Assembly: GCA_013001285.1 (NCBI GenBank)
Contig: JABDMU010000037.1
Coordinates: forward strand, 1 to 50,325
Source of the DNA: Flavobacteriaceae bacterium
GTDB taxonomy: Bacteria > Bacteroidota > Bacteroidia > Flavobacteriales > Flavobacteriaceae
Length of the DNA stretch: 50,325 nucleotides
Reading direction: 5' to 3'
The notes under the pieces were generated by a model. It was not told the origin of the DNA. It searched no databases and saw only the letters and a list, made by a program, of their open reading frames with translations. Positions 43,097 through 50,325 of this stretch are shown here, one piece after another. Within the stretch, counting starts at the first letter, position 1. Every line of letters begins with the position of its first letter. The position numbers and the translations under genes are program-made.

Positions 43097-43843
43097 TTAA
43101 GTTAACATACCACCATCAACATTGATAGTTTGACCGGTTATATATGCCGACATATCGCTAGCAAGAAATACACACACATTTGCAATATCTTCGGGAGTAC
43201 CACCGCGTTTTAATGGAATAGCATTACGCCATTCTTTTACGGTCTCTTCATCTAATTTTGCCGTCATTTCGGTTTCAATAAATCCAGGTGCAATGACGTT
43301 ACTTCGAATATTTCGAGACCCTAATTCTAAAGCTACCGATTTTGAAAAACCAATGATCCCAGCTTTGGATGCCGCATAATTAGTTTGGCCAGCATTGCCT
43401 TTGACACCAACAACAGAACTCATATTAATGATAGAACCTTTGCGTTGTTTTAGCATGGTACGCTGTACGGCTTTGGTCATATTAAAAACAGACTTTAAAT
43501 TAACTTCTATGACCGTATCAAAATCTTCTTCACTTATTCTCATAAGCAAATTGTCTTTTGTTATACCGGCATTATTGACCAAAACATCTATACTTCCAAA
43601 TTCACTTAATACATCGTCCGCCAGTTTTTGAGCGTCTTCAAAACTTGCCGCGTTACTCTGATAGCCTTTGGCTTTTACACCAAGGGCGTTTAATTCATTT
43701 TCAAGAGCATTAGCTGCTTCAACAGATGAGCTGTATGTAAATGCAACATTTGCACCTTGTTCAGCAAAAACCTGAGCGATGCCTTTTCCAATACCACGGC
43801 TTGCACCAGTAATAATTGCTGTTTTTCCTTCTAATAATTTCAT
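43097..43843 (-). CDS. fabG: 3-oxoacyl-[acyl-carrier-protein] reductase
   Basis: The 248-residue protein is a classical short-chain dehydrogenase/reductase with cofactor motif G-A-S-R-G-I-G (13-19), N-N-A-G near 90-93, and catalytic Ser143, Tyr156 and Lys160 (Y-A-A-S-K). Sequence and length fit FabG, which reduces 3-oxoacyl-ACP with NADPH in fatty-acid synthesis. A perfect -7 element lies 28 nt upstream, so it leads the operon that runs to the prohibitin-like gene. Confidence 0.92.
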   Translation of the reverse strand: MKLLEGKTAIITGASRGIGKGIAQVFAEQGANVAFTYSSSVEAANALENELNALGVKAKGYQSNAASFEDAQKLADDVLSEFGSIDVLVNNAGITKDNLLMRISEEDFDTVIEVNLKSVFNMTKAVQRTMLKQRKGSIINMSSVVGVKGNAGQTNYAASKAGIIGFSKSVALELGSRNIRSNVIAPGFIETEMTAKLDEETVKEWRNAIPLKRGGTPEDIANVCVFLASDMSAYITGQTINVDGGMLT

Positions 43844-43871
43844 TTGAATAAAGTATGATTAGGTTGTCATT

Positions 43872-43879
43872 CAAAGATA
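43872..43879 (-). promoter_or_regulatory. -7 element of the fabG operon
   Basis: TATCTTTG on the minus strand matches TAnnTTTG perfectly, 28 nt before the fabG start and downstream of the M16 terminator. No TTG at the ideal -33 spacing is seen. Confidence 0.45.
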
Positions 43880-43901
43880 GGAATTACAAGTTGTTTGAAA
43901 T

Positions 43902-43933
43902 AAAAAAACCTCACAAGAATTTGTGAGGTTTTT
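43902..43933 (-). terminator. intrinsic terminator after the M16 peptidase gene
   Basis: AAAAACCTCACAA (43904-43916) and TTGTGAGGTTTTT (43921-43933) form a perfect 13-bp stem with a 4-nt loop. On the minus strand the stem runs into a T-tract. Confidence 0.82.
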
Positions 43934-43952
43934 AACAATGAAATCTTTTGCT

Positions 43953-46913
43953 TTACATTTTTACGGCTTCAGGCTTTTCATAATTAAAAAGATAGTCAAT
44001 ATCCATTTCCTGAATGTCGCCTAATTTTTTTAAGGCTTGCATATCGATATCATTTTTATTCCCAATGACCATGATATTATAGTTTTCACCTTTAATATTG
44101 GTATTAAAAAATGTTCTCAAGTCATCAATGGTCATGTTCTTGATGGCATTATACATTTCTTCTCTGTTATCATTATCAATTCCTAATCGTTTTAATCTTT
44201 CATAAGACCAGAAGATATTTGATTTGGTAATGCGTTCGGCAGCTAATTTCTTAAGAGTCGCCTCTTTTGCTGCTAAAAATTGTTCTTCTGCTTCGGGCAT
44301 GTTACTCATAAGTTCCATCATGGCATCAACAGCTTCCGGCATTTTATTGGCCTGAGTGCCAATATAGGCCATGATATAATTTGAATCTTCTTTCTTTGTA
44401 GGTGTAGAATAGCTTGCCCATGCTGAATAGGCCAACGATTTTGACTCCCTGATCTCTTGAAAAACGATTGAAGACAAGCCACTACCAAAATAGGTGTTGA
44501 ACAATTGCGAGGCTGCTAAATTTGATGGATCAAAAGGTTTTCCTTTGGCAAGAAAAAGCATTTCAGATTGCACCATATCATAATCAACAAAGTAAACATT
44601 ACCTCCTGTTTCCTTTTCAACAAAGGCCAAGGCATTAGGATATTCTTTTACATTGTCATCAACCGTATGTAATTCGTTCAAAGCACTAAGTGCAGCATCA
44701 ACATCTTTACCATAATAGAAAACACGTTGCTTATAATTACGCATATCTTTTATAAGATCTACAAGTGTTTCTGGAGAGATTTCTTTGAGCTCACTCACTT
44801 GAATGATATTTCTCATTCTTGAATTTTCACCATATTTCCCATAGTTCATAAGGCCACCATAAAGGATATTACCTTTTTGAGTTTTATTATCCTGACGTCC
44901 TTTTGCTATTTGATCAACATACTTATCATATGCTTCAGTATTTGGGACAGCATTTGACCATAAATGTTCCAGAAGTTCAAGTCCTTGATACAGATTTTCT
45001 TGCAGTCCGTTAAGACCAACGTAGGTTCTATCACCACCTGTGCTCACGTAATAATTGACACCTAGTTTATAGAACTCCTTCTTAAGTTCTTCTGGAGAAT
45101 ATTTATCTGTTCCAAGATATTCCATATATCCCGCGGCCAATCCTAATTTTTTATCATTATCAGATCCCATATCAAAGATAATGTTCAAATCGAATAGGTC
45201 ATTGCGATCATTATTAACATGGGCCACATCTATGCCATTAGAAGTCGTATGCGATTTTATTGCCGATTTATAATCGATGTATTTAGGTGATAATGCTTCA
45301 GATTCTAGTTTATTGAAGTTTTGCACCCATTCCGATTGTTTTCCTCTATTTAAATTGACAGGTGTAATGCCAGGATTAGAAACTTTTACAATGTTTTTGT
45401 CCTCCCCTTTCCTTTTGTAGGTGACCACGTAATTATCTTTATAGAAATCATTAGCGAATTGCACCAATTCGTCCTTAGTGATCGTTTTAAGCTCGTCTAG
45501 GAATTTAACTTCGTCTTCCCAATCAAGTTGATAAATAAAGGCTTCAACATAGGCATTTGCCAATGCTGTGTTGTTTTCATATTGACGTGTTCTATTTAGT
45601 TTAAGATCATTTACAACGGCGTCGATCATCCAATCTTCGAAATCACCTTTCTTTAAGGTTTCGATCTGTTCTAAAAGCAAGCCTTTGACCTCATCAAGGG
45701 TTTGATCAGCTTTAGGTGTACCGCTAAAAATATGATAGCTATAGTCTTTTAAAAAAGTAGGTGAACAGCCAGCATTTTGTACCACTTGTTTCTGATTTAA
45801 ATTTAAATCGATGATGCCAGCGTTCCCGTTGGCAAGGATCATATCGGCCAATGTCAACAACTTATGTTCTTCGGTACCAATGGCGTCGGCTCTAAAGGCA
45901 ACTGTAACAGATTCGGCCGTTGGACCGTAAACTTCCTTAACAACTGGTCCATCAATAGGATCTTCGGTGGGAAGCGTTGGATGCACCACTGGATCACCTT
46001 CTAGTTTTCCGAAGGAATCAGCGATCTTTTGAATGGTTTCCTCAAATTCGAAATCGCCTACAAGGACCATTGCCATATTACTCGGTACATAGTACGTATC
46101 GAAATAGGCATTTATATCTTTTAAAGATGGGTTTTTAAGGTGCTCTGCAATACCAATAGTTGTTTGCTGTCCGTAAGGATGATTAGGAAATAAGCCTTCA
46201 AGCATTGCGGCATAGCGCTTTCTAAAATCACTATCCTGACCTCGGTTGAATTCTTCAAATACTGCTTCAAGCTCTGTATGGAACAATCTTAATACTAATT
46301 TTCCAAAGCGTTCGCTTTCAATATTTAACCATTTCTGTAATTCATTGGCTGGAATTTTATTGGTATAAACCGTTTGTTCAAACCAAGTGTAGGCATTTGT
46401 ACCAGTTGCGCCTAATGAACTGATCATTTTATCATATTCATTTGCAACCGAATAATTGGAAGCTTCAAGAGAGACTTCATCTATTTTTTTATAGATCTCC
46501 TTTTTCTTTTCAGGATCTGGTTCAGCTCTATGTTGCTCATAAAGATCAGCAATTTGATCCAGGTAAACTTTTTCCTGTTCGAAATCTAGAGTGCCGAACT
46601 GATCGGTTCCTTTAAAGACCATATGTTCAAGATAATGCGCTAGTCCTGTAGATTCTTTCGGATCATAATTTGAGCCTGCTCTAACAGCGATATAGGTTTG
46701 GATCTTTGGTTCATCATCATTCTGACTTAAGTAAACCTTTAATCCATTGTCTAAGGTATAAAGACGTAATCCTGTTGGATCGTTGGTTACAGATTCATAA
46801 TTAAATCCGTTTGCGTCTGTAAGTGATTCTGTTTTGACCTCGGAAGTATTCGATTTACAGGCGCTAAGTGTAATCACAAAGAGTACGAGGAAGCTTAATT
46901 TAAAATTTTTCAT
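43953..46913 (-). CDS. M16 family (pitrilysin-type) lipoprotein metallopeptidase
   Basis: The 986-residue protein has a lipoprotein signal with lipobox L-S-A-C (Cys19). The first M16 domain carries the inverted zinc motif H93-x-x-E96-H97 and a later acidic E-L-E-A-V-F-E-E segment (about 214-221) for the third ligand; the second half is an M16 domain without the motif, as usual. It should be an envelope-attached peptidase, perhaps clearing short peptides. The normal double-M16 architecture and length are kept. A terminator follows. Confidence 0.9.
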   Translation of the reverse strand: MKNFKLSFLVLFVITLSACKSNTSEVKTESLTDANGFNYESVTNDPTGLRLYTLDNGLKVYLSQNDDEPKIQTYIAVRAGSNYDPKESTGLAHYLEHMVFKGTDQFGTLDFEQEKVYLDQIADLYEQHRAEPDPEKKKEIYKKIDEVSLEASNYSVANEYDKMISSLGATGTNAYTWFEQTVYTNKIPANELQKWLNIESERFGKLVLRLFHTELEAVFEEFNRGQDSDFRKRYAAMLEGLFPNHPYGQQTTIGIAEHLKNPSLKDINAYFDTYYVPSNMAMVLVGDFEFEETIQKIADSFGKLEGDPVVHPTLPTEDPIDGPVVKEVYGPTAESVTVAFRADAIGTEEHKLLTLADMILANGNAGIIDLNLNQKQVVQNAGCSPTFLKDYSYHIFSGTPKADQTLDEVKGLLLEQIETLKKGDFEDWMIDAVVNDLKLNRTRQYENNTALANAYVEAFIYQLDWEDEVKFLDELKTITKDELVQFANDFYKDNYVVTYKRKGEDKNIVKVSNPGITPVNLNRGKQSEWVQNFNKLESEALSPKYIDYKSAIKSHTTSNGIDVAHVNNDRNDLFDLNIIFDMGSDNDKKLGLAAGYMEYLGTDKYSPEELKKEFYKLGVNYYVSTGGDRTYVGLNGLQENLYQGLELLEHLWSNAVPNTEAYDKYVDQIAKGRQDNKTQKGNILYGGLMNYGKYGENSRMRNIIQVSELKEISPETLVDLIKDMRNYKQRVFYYGKDVDAALSALNELHTVDDNVKEYPNALAFVEKETGGNVYFVDYDMVQSEMLFLAKGKPFDPSNLAASQLFNTYFGSGLSSIVFQEIRESKSLAYSAWASYSTPTKKEDSNYIMAYIGTQANKMPEAVDAMMELMSNMPEAEEQFLAAKEATLKKLAAERITKSNIFWSYERLKRLGIDNDNREEMYNAIKNMTIDDLRTFFNTNIKGENYNIMVIGNKNDIDMQALKKLGDIQEMDIDYLFNYEKPEAVKM

Positions 46914-46938
46914 TAGAGTTGATTGCTTAAAGATGATT

Positions 46939-46976
46939 AAAAAAAATTCGCTAGCTAAGGTATTGCTAACGAATTT
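46939..46976 (-). terminator. intrinsic terminator after sucD
   Basis: On the minus strand AAATTCGTTAGC pairs with GCTAGCGAATTT, 12 positions with one G-U pair and a 9-nt loop, followed by a T-tract (complement of 46939-46946). It lies between the sucD stop and the M16 start. Confidence 0.75.
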
Positions 46977-47009
46977 ATAACGCTATTCTATTTTAATTAT
47001 TTTAACAAA

Positions 47010-47882
47010 TTAATTGAGTACTTCTGCCACTTTTTTACCGATCTCAGCAGGAGAATCTACAACATGAATACCACATGCTCTCATGATGCGTTTTTTTGCT
47101 TGAGCTGTATCATCAGTACCTCCTACGATTGCACCTGCATGTCCCATGGTTCGACCTGCCGGAGCTGTTTCACCAGCAATAAATCCAACAACAGGTTTTT
47201 TACTACCACTATTTTTATACCAGTGGGCAGCATCTGCTTCCAGTTGTCCGCCAATTTCTCCGATCATGACAACACATTCTGTATCTGGATCTTGTATTAG
47301 CATTTCTACGGCTTCTTTTGTTGTAGTTCCAATGATAGGATCTCCTCCAATACCAATTGCGGTTGTGATGCCCAATCCTTCTTTTACAACTTGATCAGCT
47401 GCTTCATAGGTTAATGTACCTGATTTTGAAACAATGCCTACACGACCTTTCTTAAAGACGAATCCAGGCATGATACCTACTTTTGCTTCTTCGGGAGTAA
47501 TAACTCCAGGACAATTTGGGCCAATAAGTCGGCAGTCTTTGTCTTTCAAATAATCTGCAGCTTTTATCATATCTGCAACTGGAATGCCTTCGGTGATGGT
47601 AATGATAACTTTAATGCCTGCATCGGCGGCTTCCATTATAGCATCGGCTGCAAATGCTGGCGGAACAAAAATAATAGTTGTATCGGCACCAACTTTGGTC
47701 ACGGCTTCTTCAACCGTGTTAAAAACAGGCTTATCTAAATGAGTTTGACCTCCTTTACCTGGAGTTACACCACCAACAACATTGGTTCCATATTCGATCA
47801 TCTGACCAGCATGGAAAGTACCTTCACTTCCTGTAAACCCTTGAACAATTATTTTAGAATTTTTATTGACTAGTACACTCAT
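47010..47882 (-). CDS. sucD: succinyl-CoA synthetase alpha subunit
   Basis: The 290-residue subunit has a CoA-binding Rossmann domain with [11 protein letters not shown] near 14-24 and the phosphohistidine-loop G-R-T-M-G-H-A-G-A (His248). It works with the beta subunit SucC, absent here, in the TCA cycle to interconvert succinyl-CoA and succinate with nucleotide phosphorylation. A perfect -7 element lies 33 nt upstream, so it can be expressed apart from the lpx/efp genes. Confidence 0.95.
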   Translation of the reverse strand: MSVLVNKNSKIIVQGFTGSEGTFHAGQMIEYGTNVVGGVTPGKGGQTHLDKPVFNTVEEAVTKVGADTTIIFVPPAFAADAIMEAADAGIKVIITITEGIPVADMIKAADYLKDKDCRLIGPNCPGVITPEEAKVGIMPGFVFKKGRVGIVSKSGTLTYEAADQVVKEGLGITTAIGIGGDPIIGTTTKEAVEMLIQDPDTECVVMIGEIGGQLEADAAHWYKNSGSKKPVVGFIAGETAPAGRTMGHAGAIVGGTDDTAQAKKRIMRACGIHVVDSPAEIGKKVAEVLN

Positions 47883-47915
47883 TTGTGATTATATATTTTT
47901 TGAATTAAGAACAAG

Positions 47916-47923
47916 CAAAAATA
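47916..47923 (-). promoter_or_regulatory. -7 element of sucD
   Basis: TATTTTTG on the minus strand matches TAnnTTTG perfectly, 33 nt before the sucD start. No clear -33 element is seen. Confidence 0.42.
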
Positions 47924-47953
47924 CATTTTTTGAAACGTATTTTATTATGATTG

Positions 47954-48367
47954 TTATACTTTTATTTCATTAAAGGAATTCAAACTTTCCTGAGAATGAT
48001 CGGCGGGTTGGCTCATTTCAAATCCGCGATACAATTTGCCATCCTTTACTTCCCAGATCGTGTTGTAATAAGCTAAAGGCACTTCATTGTCTTCATCTTC
48101 AATTGTAGTGCCATGCAAAGCAAAACGAATGCTGACATGATTTCCTTCTTCAATTATATGACTCACATCAGCTCGCAGATACGTATAGGATCGTGAGATG
48201 TTTGTTATGGACGCAACGAGATCATCATAATTCAATTTTTTAAAACCCTTGCTACTGTGCCAATTCAGGCTACAATCAGGATGATAAAAAGCAATAAAAT
48301 CTTCGACGGAGTTGTCTAAGAAATTTAATTTATAATAATTTGAAACTATTTGTTTTGCTGTATCCAT
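47954..48367 (-). CDS. NTF2-like/SnoaL-fold small protein
   Basis: The 137-residue cytosolic protein matches the NTF2-like cone fold (SnoaL-type): an opening helix with S-N-Y-Y-K-L, F-I-A-F-Y-H-P-D-C near 24-32, and the paired strands with N-T-I-W-E-V-K-D-G-K. Such domains bind small hydrophobic ligands or act as weak enzymes. Its ATG shares one base with the stop of the lpxD-like gene, so it is translationally coupled to lipid A biosynthesis genes, an unusual insertion before sucD. Role unknown. Confidence 0.75.
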   Translation of the reverse strand: MDTAKQIVSNYYKLNFLDNSVEDFIAFYHPDCSLNWHSSKGFKKLNYDDLVASITNISRSYTYLRADVSHIIEEGNHVSIRFALHGTTIEDEDNEVPLAYYNTIWEVKDGKLYRGFEMSQPADHSQESLNSFNEIKV

Positions 48368-49302
48368 TACTTCTTTTTAAGCATTTCCAAAATCTCAGGA
48401 ATCTTTCTTATGGAAGCGATTTCTTTATATTTCGATCTAAAATCGTCTGCTGGAATTCCAAAATAACTCTTATGGCCTTCTAAAGATTTGCTAACGCCAG
48501 CTTTTGCTGAAATAACGGCCTTTTCACCAATAGTGACACCGCTTGTGATGCCTACTTGTCCCCAAATAGTCACTTCATCTTCAATGATCGTACATCCTGC
48601 AATGCCAACTTGAGAGGCAATCAAACATTTTTTACCAATAACGGTATCATGCCCAATTTGAACTTGATTATCAATTTTTGCACCTTCTTTTACTGTCGTA
48701 TCAGCCGTTACGCCACGATCAATGGTACATGATGCTCCAATATCGACATGATCTTCAATGACCACGCGGCCACAGGACAATAAGCGGTCATGTCCTTCTG
48801 GTCTTTTTTTATAATAAAATGCATTTGCTCCTAAAACTGATCCAGCATGAATGGTGACATGATCTCCAATAACACAATCATCATAAATACTCACATTGGA
48901 ATGTATGGTGCAATTATCACCAATAACCACATTATGGCCAATAAAACAGTTAGGTTGGATTACGGTATTTTTTCCAATTTTGGCAGATGATGCAATGTTT
49001 TTCTCTGATGAAACAAAAGGCTTAAAGTAGTTTGATAAAATATTAAAATCTCTGAAAGGATCATCCGAGATCAAAAGTGCCTTCCCTTCTGGACATTCCA
49101 CCTCTTTATTAATAAGCACGATGGTCGCTTCCGATTGCAAAGCTTTATCATAATATTTCGGATGGTCCACAAATACGATATCCCCTTTTGAAACCACATG
49201 GATCTCATTCATTCCTAAAACCTGAAAATCTTCAGCACCTACAAAAGTGCATCCAATGATATCAGCAATATCCTTGAGGGCATATGGTTGAGGGAATCTC
49301 AT
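48367..49302 (-). CDS. lpxD: LpxD-like acyltransferase (UDP-3-O-acylglucosamine N-acyltransferase family)
   Basis: The 311-residue protein has an N-terminal uridine-binding-like domain (about 1-95) and a left-handed hexapeptide beta helix (about 103-270), ending in a helical tail. The block I-D-R-G-V...I-D-N-Q-V-Q-I-G-H matches LpxD, with the catalytic His218. The second His of E. coli LpxD (His276) aligns to Gly255 here, judged from recalled sequence. In Bacteroidota a separate canonical lpxD usually precedes lpxC/lpxA, so this is probably a paralogue with related lipid A work. It begins 1 nt after the efp stop. Confidence 0.8.
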   Translation of the reverse strand: MRFPQPYALKDIADIIGCTFVGAEDFQVLGMNEIHVVSKGDIVFVDHPKYYDKALQSEATIVLINKEVECPEGKALLISDDPFRDFNILSNYFKPFVSSEKNIASSAKIGKNTVIQPNCFIGHNVVIGDNCTIHSNVSIYDDCVIGDHVTIHAGSVLGANAFYYKKRPEGHDRLLSCGRVVIEDHVDIGASCTIDRGVTADTTVKEGAKIDNQVQIGHDTVIGKKCLIASQVGIAGCTIIEDEVTIWGQVGITSGVTIGEKAVISAKAGVSKSLEGHKSYFGIPADDFRSKYKEIASIRKIPEILEMLKKK

Positions 49303-49869
49303 TTATTCCTTGATTCGTTCTTTATAAGAACCTTTTTCCGTTTCAACTCTGATCTTATCGCCTTCATTAATAAATAAAGGCACATTAACGGTAGCGCCCG
49401 TTTCAACGGTTGCCGGTTTCGTCGCATTGGTTGCTGTATTTCCTTTAACACCAGGCTCGGTTGCCGTTACTTCAAGAACAACACTAGCCGGCATTTCAAC
49501 CGAAAGCGGCAAGTTATCCTCAGTATTTATAATAACGGTCACAATTTCACCTTCTTTCATTAGTTCGGGACTATCAAGTGCAGCTTCTAATAATCTTATT
49601 TGCGTATAATCTTCGGTGTTCATAAAATGGAAAAACTCTCCGTCGTGATATAGAAATTGAAACTTATGGGTTTCAACTCGTACATCTTCAATTTTATGAC
49701 CTGCCGAAAAGGTATTGTCAATGACCTTTCCCGTGGTTACACTTTTTAGTTTTGTTCTCACAAACGCAGGACCTTTCCCTGGTTTAACGTGAAGGAATTC
49801 GATGATCTTGTAAATATCGTGATTGTATCTGATGCACAATCCGTTTCTGATGTCAGAAGTACTTGCCAT
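49303..49869 (-). CDS. efp: elongation factor P
   Basis: The 188-residue protein has the three-domain EF-P layout and the modification loop H-V-K-P-G-K-G-P-A with Lys32 at the tip. It relieves ribosome stalling at polyproline stretches. Normal length. It starts right after the lpxA stop and ends right before the lpxD-like start, so the three are co-transcribed. This gene order is typical of Bacteroidota. Confidence 0.95.
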   Translation of the reverse strand: MASTSDIRNGLCIRYNHDIYKIIEFLHVKPGKGPAFVRTKLKSVTTGKVIDNTFSAGHKIEDVRVETHKFQFLYHDGEFFHFMNTEDYTQIRLLEAALDSPELMKEGEIVTVIINTEDNLPLSVEMPASVVLEVTATEPGVKGNTATNATKPATVETGATVNVPLFINEGDKIRVETEKGSYKERIKE

Positions 49870-50325
49870 TTAATTTGATTTAAAGTATCCTTTCATAATG
49901 CCTCGATGCGAATTCTTTATGAATTGAAGAATTTCATCACGTTCGGTTGTGGCCTCCATTTCGGCTTCAATGATCTCGGATGCTTGAGTGTTATTATAAT
50001 TCTTTTGATATAGAATACGGTAAATATTTTGAATTTCTCTAATTTTTTCAGTTGAAAATCCTCTTCGGCGTAAGCCTACAGAATTGATCCCAACATAAGA
50101 AAGTGGTTCACGTGCCGCCTTTACAAATGGAGGAACATCTTTTCTCACCAATGAACCTCCAGTAACAAAGGCATGATTTCCAATACTACAAAACTGATGC
50201 ACAGCTGTCATTCCTGCTAAAACCACATAATCTCCTACCATAATATGGCCGGCTAGCGTGCTGTTATTCGAAAAGATACAGTTATCTCCAACAATACAAT
50301 CATGGGCAATATGACAATAGGCCAT
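49870..50325 (-). CDS. lpxA: LpxA, UDP-GlcNAc O-acyltransferase (5' end beyond window)
   Basis: The visible 151 residues are the C-terminal part of LpxA: the catalytic H-I-A-H-D-C segment near the window edge (His5 and His8 of the fragment, aligning with the H122/H125 region of E. coli), the hexapeptide A-G-H...A-V-H-Q-F, N-S-V-G-L-R-R-R-G-F-S, and the helical tail. It transfers a hydroxyacyl chain to UDP-GlcNAc, the first step of lipid A synthesis. The N-terminal part lies beyond 50325, so the Met at the edge is internal. Confidence 0.93.
   Translation of the reverse strand: MAYCHIAHDCIVGDNCIFSNNSTLAGHIMVGDYVVLAGMTAVHQFCSIGNHAFVTGGSLVRKDVPPFVKAAREPLSYVGINSVGLRRRGFSTEKIREIQNIYRILYQKNYNNTQASEIIEAEMEATTERDEILQFIKNSHRGIMKGYFKSN

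Noticed and set aside
1-50325. tRNA, rRNA, CRISPR array, insertion sequences or prophage
   Set aside because: No cloverleaf with CCA end, repeat-spacer array, transposase or integrase gene was seen.

Overview
This window looks like a chromosomal segment of a marine-type member of the Flavobacteriaceae (phylum Bacteroidota). The evidence is the AT-rich sequence, A-rich translation leaders instead of Shine-Dalgarno sites, several matches to the Bacteroidota -7 promoter element TAnnTTTG, a type IX secretion C-terminal domain on one protein, many short Cys-anchored lipoproteins, and the gene order lpxA-efp-lpxD-like-sucD at the right end. I see no rRNA, tRNA, insertion sequence, prophage or CRISPR array. 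The content is mostly core or envelope-related chromosome, with a few accessory islands.

Left part (1-11986): the end of a zinc-ribbon protein, a small c-type cytochrome, a CHRD lipoprotein, the ABC pair ybbA/ybbP divergent from a TesA-like SGNH esterase, glutaminase glsA, and, convergent with glsA, a four-gene block coding for a circularly permuted ATP-grasp enzyme, an alpha-E protein, a transglutaminase-like protein and a zinc-ribbon metallopeptidase. The ATP-grasp block resembles a widespread but biochemically unsolved peptide-ligase system. An OmpA-type lipoprotein follows.

Middle-left part (12083-20171): a TTG-started Tat-exported aldo/keto reductase translationally coupled to a methyltransferase with a signal peptide, an MddA-type methanethiol S-methyltransferase (dimethylsulfide formation), small secreted proteins, a 32-residue ORF followed by a strong terminator, a tandem pair of paralogous proteins resembling the PixA/AidA family only weakly, and a class III adenylate cyclase with a periplasmic TPR sensor.

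Middle part (20172-36050): an SF2 helicase, an RlmI-type rRNA methyltransferase, a vanadium-haloperoxidase/PAP2-type enzyme with a T9SS sorting domain, DUF3817, a YbdG-like MscS channel, bifunctional FtcD, an acyl-CoA thioesterase, an exported intradiol-dioxygenase-like protein, two tandem LolA-like proteins that share a duplicated promoter, and a large VPS10/BNR beta-propeller protein.

Right part (36135-50325): a stress cluster on the minus strand (Dps, MscS, a 54-residue DUF1328 protein, an acidic lipoprotein and a secreted protein) whose genes are separated by nearly identical 51-53 nt gaps, three of them carrying the same leader motif. Then come truA, the apparent operon fabG / secreted protein / VWA membrane protein / prohibitin-like SPFH protein, an M16 lipoprotein peptidase, sucD, an NTF2-like protein, an LpxD paralogue, efp, and the end of lpxA. 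Several start codons here are TTG or GTG rather than ATG. I noted these because they change the predicted start.
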